Assembly: GCA_002421475.1 (NCBI GenBank)
Contig: DIJW01000080.1
Span: forward strand, 3,495-17,651
Length of the DNA stretch: 14,157 nt
From: Thiomicrospira sp. UBA5634
Lineage (GTDB): Bacteria > Pseudomonadota > Gammaproteobacteria > Thiomicrospirales > Thiomicrospiraceae
Direction: 5' to 3'
Shown here: positions 7,623-14,157 of the stretch, piece after piece
How the letters are laid out: the number at the start of each line of letters is the position of its first letter
How positions within the stretch are numbered: the first letter of the stretch is position 1
The notes under the pieces: model-generated
Seen by the model: only the letters and a program-made list of their open reading frames with translations
Databases searched by the model: none
What the model was told of the DNA's origin: nothing
Made by a program: the position numbers and the translations under genes

Positions 7623-7785
7623 GACTTCCTCATGGCTCAAAAATTCGCTCTATTCTACAGAAGGCGCTAGCGAACTGGTATATATAAATCTTTATCCAAT
7701 GATAAGGTAAATTTATAACAGACGTGTTGCGCATCAATTTTTTCTATCATTTAACGCAATAAAACACCCATTTTTACGTTTAATC
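7623..7785 (-). promoter_or_regulatory. Probable petABC promoter and leader region
   Basis: A non-coding gap of 163 bases between the Nif3-like gene and petA, rich in A+T. Minus-strand signals: an extended -10-like TGTTATAAA (7712-7720) and a second -10-like TAGAAT (7652-7657) about 30 bases from the petA start. Neither has a good -35. An FNR-like dyad overlaps the upstream part (separate entry). A small hairpin, TTATC-CAAT-GATAA (7692-7705), and the palindrome CGCTAGCG (7665-7672) lie between the two -10 candidates. No intrinsic terminator with a U-run was seen after the Nif3-like gene, so read-through from the his cluster is possible. Confidence 0.45.
7724..7737. promoter_or_regulatory. FNR/ANR-like dyad upstream of petABC
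   Basis: GTGTT-GCGC-ATCAA (minus strand TTGAT-GCGC-AACAC) matches 8 of the 10 specified bases of the FNR-family consensus TTGAT-N4-ATCAA. The spacing is correct and the TTGAT half is perfect. It is centred about 25 bases upstream of the start point expected from the TGTTATAAA -10, a position that would suit repression. One match in an AT-rich gap may be chance. Confidence 0.25.
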
Positions 7786-8526
7786 CTAAACCGGATTAGG
7801 CACATCAACATACTGACAATCTAAATTTAACTGGGCTTCCAAGTGTAATGCCAAGGCCTTAACACCCCAAGTTTCAGTAGCATGATGTCCTGCTGCTAGG
7901 TAATGAATCCCGGATTCACGAGCGATATGAGTGGTTTGTTCTGACACCTCTCCACTTATATAAACATCGGCGTCCCAGTTTATCGCCTGATCAATGTATC
8001 CTTGTGCACCGCCACTACACCAGGCAATACGTTTTACCTGCTCCGGTCCACCCGGCAAATGCAATGGTTTGCGATCTAACGTGATTTCAACCTGCTGGAC
8101 AAATTGATCTATCGGCATGGCTGTCGGTAACTCCCCTAAACGCACCAGGCCTGGTTGCGGAGTAATATCGTGCAACCGCCATAACTTGGCAAGTTGTGCA
8201 TTATTTCCCAGTTCAGCATGACCATCCAGCGGCAAGTGATAAGACAATAAATTAATATCGTGATCCAACAACTTTTTAATTCGCTGATATTTGATACCGG
8301 TAAGGGTCAGTGGTTCACTTTTCCAGAAATAACCGTGATGAACAATAATCGCATCGGCGTTTAACTCAATTGCCGCATCAATAAGTGCCTGCGAAGCCGT
8401 CACACCAAAGACAATACGCTTAATCTGTTCACGACCTTGAACCTGCAAGCCATTCGGCACATAGTCTTGATACTGCGAAATCTGTAATAAATCATTAAGA
8501 TAAGCAACCAATGTTTGACGTTGCAT
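7786..8526 (-). CDS. Nif3-like dinuclear metal-center family protein (YbgI-like)
   Basis: 246 residues, the usual length of the short bacterial Nif3/YbgI (DUF34) family. These toroidal hexameric proteins have a dinuclear metal site and an unsettled biological role; some members are annotated GTP cyclohydrolase 1 type 2. Metal-site motifs are all visible: HHG (His63-His64), YHLPLDGH (His97, Asp101), and the C-terminal AGHHATE (His214/215, Glu218). SGEVSEQTTH (191-200) is also typical. The ATG lies 2 bases after the hisC stop (TAA-AC-ATG), so it is probably co-transcribed with and coupled to the his genes; the ribosome binding site is weak. Functional links to histidine or to the pet operon are not implied by the sequence. 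One CCAGGCCTGG palindrome lies inside. Confidence 0.9.
   Translation of the reverse strand: MQRQTLVAYLNDLLQISQYQDYVPNGLQVQGREQIKRIVFGVTASQALIDAAIELNADAIIVHHGYFWKSEPLTLTGIKYQRIKKLLDHDINLLSYHLPLDGHAELGNNAQLAKLWRLHDITPQPGLVRLGELPTAMPIDQFVQQVEITLDRKPLHLPGGPEQVKRIAWCSGGAQGYIDQAINWDADVYISGEVSEQTTHIARESGIHYLAAGHHATETWGVKALALHLEAQLNLDCQYVDVPNPV
8144..8155. repeat. CCAGGCCTGG palindrome, copy 3 (12-bp dyad)
   Basis: ACCAGGCCTGGT within the Nif3-like gene, encoding P-G-L-V on the minus strand. It is a perfect inverted repeat of 12 bases. Confidence 0.8.
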
Positions 8527-8528
8527 GT

Positions 8529-9623
8529 TTAACTCGCATTCGCTTGCAGATGCGACGCAAAACTCTTTAAAAAAGCCTGATTTTCATTTGGTGCGCCGAT
8601 TGTAATTCGCAAACAATCCGCCAGCAAACCGCCTGCCGAAGAAAGATTTTTGATGAGAATGCCATCCGCTTTCAAGCCTTCAAAAATTCGCGTGGCCAGG
8701 CCTGGTGCAAGCCTAATGGTAATAAAATTAGCCTGTGACGGATAAACCTGCACTCCGACAAACTCAGCTAATTGAGCAGCAAGTGTTTCACGGTCGGCTT
8801 TAATTTGTGCCGCCTGCCCTGCCAACACATCTTCAAACTCTAATGCAAATGCCACACCCATCTGGGTCAACACATTAATGTTGTAAGGTAACCGCACTTT
8901 ATCAAACTCACTCATCCAAGCCTGGTCTCCGACCATATAACCTAAACGAAACGCGGCCAAGCCCACTTTGGAAAAGGTACGCATTACAATCAAATTCGGA
9001 TAACGTGCAATATCCGCCAAGAAACTGTCATCGGCAAACGCATTATAAGCCTCATCCACGACCACCAGGCCTGGTGCTTGTTTAATGATTTGCTCAACCT
9101 CTTCACGCGCAAACGCATTTCCGGTTGGATTGTTTGGATAGGCTAAAAACACCACCGCCGGCTGATGCTGTTGCATAGCTTGCAAAAATGCCGGTAAGTT
9201 AAGTGTGAAGTCCGCATTCAGCGGCACACCGACATAGTCTAAACCGACAAAACGTGCAATCATGTCATACATAACAAAGGTCGGCGCAGGTGCCATCACT
9301 TTCGCACCGGCATTCGCCATTGCCATAATAATTAACTGAATCAGTTCATCTGAACCATTACCAAACACAATTTGTTGATTGTCAGCCAAATCTAAGCGCT
9401 GCGTTAATAATTCACGCAACTTACTCGCCGATGGATCGGGATAACGATTAAAACACTGGCCGCGTAAACGCTCAACCCATGCCATTTGCATTTCCGGTGT
9501 CCAACCGTATGGATTTTCCATCGCATCGAGCTTAATCATATCCGCCGCAGGCTGGACATGATAAGCATGTAACGCGCGGATTTCCGGACGAATAAGACGC
9601 TCAACCCAACCTGTGATATTCAT
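8529..9623 (-). CDS. hisC: Histidinol-phosphate aminotransferase
   Basis: A PLP-dependent class I/II aminotransferase converting imidazole-acetol phosphate and glutamate to histidinol phosphate in histidine biosynthesis; cytoplasmic. 364 residues, normal length. Motifs: LDAMENPYG at the N-terminus; GNGSDE (88-93) for the PLP phosphate; YPNNPTGN (162-169); VVDEAYNAF (188-196; Asp190 and Tyr193 contact PLP); the PLP-binding Lys219 in TFSKVGLAAFRLGY; and the C-terminal LRITIG (338-343) with the substrate-carboxylate arginine. ATG 9623 is supported by a GGA with 9 bases of spacing. It follows hisD by 22 bases and is followed by the Nif3-like gene after 2 bases. Two exact CCAGGCCTGG palindromes, and a one-mismatch relative at 8916-8925, lie in the gene. 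Confidence 0.95.
   Translation of the reverse strand: MNITGWVERLIRPEIRALHAYHVQPAADMIKLDAMENPYGWTPEMQMAWVERLRGQCFNRYPDPSASKLRELLTQRLDLADNQQIVFGNGSDELIQLIIMAMANAGAKVMAPAPTFVMYDMIARFVGLDYVGVPLNADFTLNLPAFLQAMQQHQPAVVFLAYPNNPTGNAFAREEVEQIIKQAPGLVVVDEAYNAFADDSFLADIARYPNLIVMRTFSKVGLAAFRLGYMVGDQAWMSEFDKVRLPYNINVLTQMGVAFALEFEDVLAGQAAQIKADRETLAAQLAEFVGVQVYPSQANFITIRLAPGLATRIFEGLKADGILIKNLSSAGGLLADCLRITIGAPNENQAFLKSFASHLQANAS
8696..8705. repeat. CCAGGCCTGG palindrome, copy 4 (10-bp dyad)
   Basis: CCAGGCCTGG within hisC, encoding P-G-L (in LAPGLATR) on the minus strand. The flanking G and T do not extend the dyad. Confidence 0.75.
9063..9076. repeat. CCAGGCCTGG palindrome, copy 5 (14-bp perfect dyad)
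   Basis: CACCAGGCCTGGTG within hisC, encoding P-G-L-V (in QAPGLVVVDE) on the minus strand. It is a perfect 14-base inverted repeat. Confidence 0.8.
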
Positions 9624-9645
9624 ATCGAATGATCCAACCTTAAGA

Positions 9646-10956
9646 CTATTTTAAACGGTAACGCGCGGATGCCGCATGCGCTTGTAAACCTTCACCGTCA
9701 GCTAAAATACCGGCAACCTGACCTAATGTATGCGCACCTTCTGCTGAACACATAATCAAGCTTGAACGTTTTTGGAAGTCATACACCCCTAACGGTGATG
9801 AAAAACGTGCCGTACGAGAAGTTGGCAATACATGGTTAGGACCAGCACAATAATCACCCAATGCTTCAGCCGTATAACGCCCCATAAAAATAGCACCGGC
9901 ATGACGAATCTGCGGCAGCATCGCTTGCGGATTCTCCACCGATAATTCGAGATGTTCAGGGGCAATCATATTGATCATTTCAACGGCTTGCGCCATATCG
10001 TTGACCACAATAATTGCGCCGCGTTCTTCCAGCGCAGTACGAATAATTTTTTCGCGCGGCATGGTTGATAACAAACGATTCATGCTTTCAACTACCTTAT
10101 CGGCAAACGCCGCATCCGGGGTAACCAAAATTGATTGTGCATCTTCATCATGTTCAGCTTGTGAGAACAAATCCACTGCAATCCAATCCGGATTCGTTTG
10201 ACCATCACACACCACCAGAATTTCTGATGGACCGGCAATCATATCTATACCAACTGTACCAAACACCATACGTTTAGCAGTCGCTACATAAATATTACCC
10301 GGGCCTACAATCTTATCGACCTGCGGCACACTTTCAGTACCGTAAGCAAGAGCGGCTACCGCTTGTGCACCACCAATGCAGAACACGCGATCAACGCCAC
10401 AAATTGCGGCCGCGGCCAATACCATTTCATTTACTTCGCCATCCGGTGTCGGCACTACCATAATTAACTCAGCAACTCCCGCCACTTTAGCCGGTACAGC
10501 ATTCATGATCACCGAAGATGGATAAGCCGCTTTTCCGCCCGGAACATATAAACCAACTCGGTCTAAACAGCTAACCTGCTGACCCAACATGGTGCCATCT
10601 GCTTCGGTATAAGACCAAGATTCCATCTTTTGTCTTTCGTGATAAATACGAACACGTTCTGCCGCCAACTCCAATGCTTCTCGCTGGGCTTGCGGAATAT
10701 TTTTTAATGCCTGATGTAAACGAGCCGGTGCAATTTCCAACTCAGCAGATGACTTTAACGTTAAACGATCAAACTTCGCGGTATAGTCCAGTAACGCTGC
10801 ATCACCTTCGGTTTTCACACGATGCAATACTTCTTTAACAACGTTATTGACGCGTTCATCCGACACAGTTTCCCACGCTAACAGCGTGTTTAACTGCTCG
10901 TTAAACCCCGCTTCATTCGCATTTAAACGACGAATATTGATGGCTGCATTTGACAT
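9646..10956 (-). CDS. hisD: Histidinol dehydrogenase
   Basis: Zn2+-dependent enzyme performing the last two oxidations of histidine biosynthesis (histidinol to histidine, with two NAD+). 436 residues, normal length. Zn ligands are visible as Gln266 and His269 ([12 protein letters not shown]), Asp368 ([13 protein letters not shown]) and His427 ([12 protein letters not shown]). The catalytic Glu-His pair is Glu334-His335 (IAPEHLEL). The NAD-binding stretch [15 protein letters not shown] (215-229) and AGPSEIL (241-247) are also present. ATG 10956 follows the hisG stop by one base (TAA-T-ATG). AGGA (10964-10967) stands 7 bases upstream, inside the last hisG codons, so translation is coupled. Confidence 0.97.
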   Translation of the reverse strand: MSNAAINIRRLNANEAGFNEQLNTLLAWETVSDERVNNVVKEVLHRVKTEGDAALLDYTAKFDRLTLKSSAELEIAPARLHQALKNIPQAQREALELAAERVRIYHERQKMESWSYTEADGTMLGQQVSCLDRVGLYVPGGKAAYPSSVIMNAVPAKVAGVAELIMVVPTPDGEVNEMVLAAAAICGVDRVFCIGGAQAVAALAYGTESVPQVDKIVGPGNIYVATAKRMVFGTVGIDMIAGPSEILVVCDGQTNPDWIAVDLFSQAEHDEDAQSILVTPDAAFADKVVESMNRLLSTMPREKIIRTALEERGAIIVVNDMAQAVEMINMIAPEHLELSVENPQAMLPQIRHAGAIFMGRYTAEALGDYCAGPNHVLPTSRTARFSSPLGVYDFQKRSSLIMCSAEGAHTLGQVAGILADGEGLQAHAASARYRLK

Positions 10957-10957
10957 A

Positions 10958-11590
10958 TTAGTTTCCTATTACCGTTTTAAACTGATCAACAATTTTTTGA
11001 ATCTGCGCAAACTTGGTTTTATAAGCATGCTGATTCACAATTAAACGCGAACTGATGTCCGCAATATGTTCCAACGGCTTTAAACCATTAGCACGCAAAG
11101 TGTTACCTGTATCAACTAAATCAACAATACGGTCTGCTAGACCAATTAACGGTGCCAACTCCATCGAACCATACAGTTTAATTAAGTCAACCTGCTCACC
11201 CTTTTGCGCATAATACGCGCGTGCCGAATTAACATACTTGGTAGCAATTTTTAAGCGATGCCCATGAGGTTTTTCAACTTCCGGCCCGGCCACCATCAAA
11301 CGGCATTTAGCAATTTGCAAATCGAGCAATTCATATAAATTATCAGAAGGCGCTTCCATCAAAACGTCCTTACCGGCTACACCGATATCTGCTGCTCCAT
11401 ACGCCACATAAGTCGGAGCATCGGTTGTGCGCACTACCAACAATCGCACATTCGGCATCGTAGTTTCTAAAATCAGTTTGCGACTTTTATCCGGATCATC
11501 CAATGGTTCTATACCGGCAGCAGCCAATAACGGCAAAGTATCTTGAAAAATACGACCTTTGGATAATGCAATCGTTAACATTTGTGACAT
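10958..11590 (-). CDS. hisG: ATP phosphoribosyltransferase, short (HisG-S) form
   Basis: Catalyses the first, committed step of histidine biosynthesis (PRPP plus ATP to phosphoribosyl-ATP). At 210 residues it is the short form lacking the C-terminal regulatory ACT-like domain of long HisG (about 300 residues). Short HisG enzymes act as hetero-octamers with the regulatory subunit HisZ, which is not in this window. Motifs: [10 protein letters not shown] at the N-terminus, [12 protein letters not shown], and the PRPP-binding loop [16 protein letters not shown] (about 156-171). ATG 11590 was chosen because a GAGG (11599-11602), overlapping the murA stop codon, stands 8 bases upstream. TTG 11596 would be too close to it. 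The gap to murA is 10 bases. Confidence 0.95.
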   Translation of the reverse strand: MSQMLTIALSKGRIFQDTLPLLAAAGIEPLDDPDKSRKLILETTMPNVRLLVVRTTDAPTYVAYGAADIGVAGKDVLMEAPSDNLYELLDLQIAKCRLMVAGPEVEKPHGHRLKIATKYVNSARAYYAQKGEQVDLIKLYGSMELAPLIGLADRIVDLVDTGNTLRANGLKPLEHIADISSRLIVNQHAYKTKFAQIQKIVDQFKTVIGN

Positions 11591-11600
11591 TATCAAAACC

Positions 11601-13087
<1,487 letters not shown>

Positions 13088-13107
13088 AAAGCAATACCCA
13101 ATTTTTT

Positions 13108-13869
13108 TTAGTGGCGTATTTTAACGCCTTTCACCAATAAAATCAGATTTATCATAGTCACCCCAACCAAAAACGCCAGCGTCACGAATAAACTGAGGTA
13201 TACCGATACATCAGACTGTGAATAAAACCCATACCGGAAGCCGTCAACCATATAAAAAAACGGATTAAAGTGTGAGGCCACTTGCCAGAATGGAGGTAAC
13301 GCATGAATGGAGTAAAACACCCCGCTTAAAAACGTCAAAGGAATAATAATAAAGTTCTGAAAAGCCGCCAAATGATCATACTTATCCGACAAAATCCCAG
13401 CAATTAAACCAATCCCACCCATCAAGGCTGCACTCAAAACCGCGAACAACAACACCCAGCCAACTGAATACCAGGTTAAATCAAAACCAATCCAACCAAT
13501 CACAAGCACACCCAACCCGACCGCTAAACCTCGCAAAATAGCTGCACCAATAAACGCAATATACAGTTCTAACGGTGAAATTGGGCTAACCAATACAAAG
13601 GTTAAATTGCCATACATTTTGGATTGAATAATACTGGATGACGAATTAGAAAAGGCGTTCTGTAAAATAGCCATCATCACCAGGCCTGGTATTAAAAACT
13701 GGCTATAATTTAAACCATTAAATGTATCAATGCGCGTTTCTAAAACTTGACCAAAAATCAATAAAAACAACAAGGTAGATACAACAGGTGCAAATATGGT
13801 TTGAACAGCCACTGAATAAAAACGTCGAACTTCTTTGACAAAAAATGCCCAACAACCATACCAATTCAT
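13108..13869 (-). CDS. ABC-2 type exporter permease (YadH-like)
   Basis: 253-residue inner-membrane permease of the ABC-2 family, similar in length and pattern to E. coli YadH. About six hydrophobic helices are visible (near 20-40, 57-75, 104-126, 135-160, 169-190 and 223-247). The typical ABC-2 segment FLSGVFYSIHALPPFWQ followed by FNPFFYMVDGFRYG lies near 180-214. The start ATG overlaps the stop of the upstream ATPase gene by four bases (ATGA), so the two are translationally coupled and form one exporter. The substrate is unknown. The position directly before ibaG-murA suggests an envelope-related role, but this is inference only. One CCAGGCCTGG palindrome lies near the 5' end. Confidence 0.92.
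   Translation of the reverse strand: MNWYGCWAFFVKEVRRFYSVAVQTIFAPVVSTLLFLLIFGQVLETRIDTFNGLNYSQFLIPGLVMMAILQNAFSNSSSSIIQSKMYGNLTFVLVSPISPLELYIAFIGAAILRGLAVGLGVLVIGWIGFDLTWYSVGWVLLFAVLSAALMGGIGLIAGILSDKYDHLAAFQNFIIIPLTFLSGVFYSIHALPPFWQVASHFNPFFYMVDGFRYGFYSQSDVSVYLSLFVTLAFLVGVTMINLILLVKGVKIRH
13679..13690. repeat. CCAGGCCTGG palindrome, copy 6 (12-bp dyad)
   Basis: ACCAGGCCTGGT within the ABC permease gene, encoding P-G-L-V (LIPGLVMM) on the minus strand. It is a perfect 12-base inverted repeat. Confidence 0.8.
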
Positions 13870-14157
13870 ACGGTATCTCCGGTCAAATTTAAAAACACTT
13901 CTTCCAACGTCGCATCACGTGTACTTAAATCTTGAATATTTAACCCATCCGCCTGCAACCAACCGAGCATCGTTTCCATCGGCAAAGATTTTTCCATACG
14001 GAAAACAAATCCCTGTGCATCGCGCTCTGCCAAGCGCTGTTGTAACTCGGACGCCAGGTTAATCGTTTTTTTGCATTCATCTTCAGACAAAGTGATACGC
14101 AAATAACGATAAGGATGACGAGCCAATAACGCTTGCGTTTTTTCTAACGCCTTAACT
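13866..14157 (-). CDS. ABC transporter ATP-binding protein (YadG-like), C-terminal fragment cut by window edge
   Basis: The minus-strand frame is open to the right edge (reading V-K-A-L-E-K-T-Q-A-L-L-A-R-H), so this is the last ~97 residues of a longer protein; the TTG at 14126 is internal. The segment is the regulatory C-terminal domain of ABC-2 export ATPases. It ends with the characteristic DATLEEVFLNLTG. Walker A, signature and Walker B motifs lie outside the window. The gene overlaps the permease start by four bases. YadG of E. coli is the nearest familiar relative by context, but many paralogues share this tail. Confidence 0.85.
   Translation of the reverse strand, partial: VKALEKTQALLARHPYRYLRITLSEDECKKTINLASELQQRLAERDAQGFVFRMEKSLPMETMLGWLQADGLNIQDLSTRDATLEEVFLNLTGDTV

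Noticed and set aside
7781..7800. Inverted repeat TAATCC...GGATTA at the end of the Nif3-like gene, considered as a terminator
   Set aside because: The stem is AT-rich and short, and no U-run follows on the transcribed strand.

Overview
The window is an ordinary housekeeping chromosome segment of a gammaproteobacterium with moderate to low GC (about 43-45% by eye). The gene order ABC exporter - ibaG - murA - hisG - hisD - hisC - Nif3-like gene - petABC is typical of gammaproteobacteria. The short HisG, the PVWY version of the cytochrome b Qo motif and the protein style fit a Thiotrichales lineage such as Thiomicrospira, Hydrogenovibrio or Thiomicrorhabdus. That placement is inference from family resemblance and was not searched.

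Layout. Plus strand, left edge: the 3' part of a CNNM/CorC-type membrane protein gene, overlapped by an inositol monophosphatase family gene (473-1291). Everything after that reads on the minus strand, convergent with this pair. In transcription order from the right edge it runs: the C-terminus of a YadG-like ABC ATPase and its YadH-like permease; ibaG (BolA-like); murA; hisG, hisD and hisC; and a Nif3/YbgI-like gene. Junctions here range from a 4-base overlap to about 20 bases, so the run looks like one long transcription unit. A 163-base non-coding gap (7623-7785) follows and probably holds the promoter of petABC, which encodes the Rieske protein, cytochrome b and cytochrome c1 of the bc1 complex. 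The pet cistrons overlap by one base (TAATG), each with a strong Shine-Dalgarno site. A clear intrinsic terminator (5056-5075) closes petC. It is followed by radA (DNA repair ATPase) and, after 76 bases, a soluble hybrid sensor histidine kinase with PAS domains.

How the genes relate. petABC forms the quinol:cytochrome c oxidoreductase of the respiratory chain. hisG, hisD and hisC cover histidine biosynthesis steps 1, 7 and 9-10. MurA makes the first committed step of peptidoglycan synthesis. IbaG and the ABC exporter are the usual upstream neighbours of murA in this group. The other genes are general housekeeping or signalling.

No phage, insertion sequence, CRISPR, toxin-antitoxin or defence system, tRNA or rRNA was seen. 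The one signal the genes do not explain is the perfect palindrome CCAGGCCTGG. It occurs five times, plus one shortened copy, always inside genes and in two different reading frames. Chance predicts about 0.01 copies. It looks like a highly iterated palindrome (compare HIP1 of cyanobacteria) or a genome-wide methylation, repair or protein-binding site.
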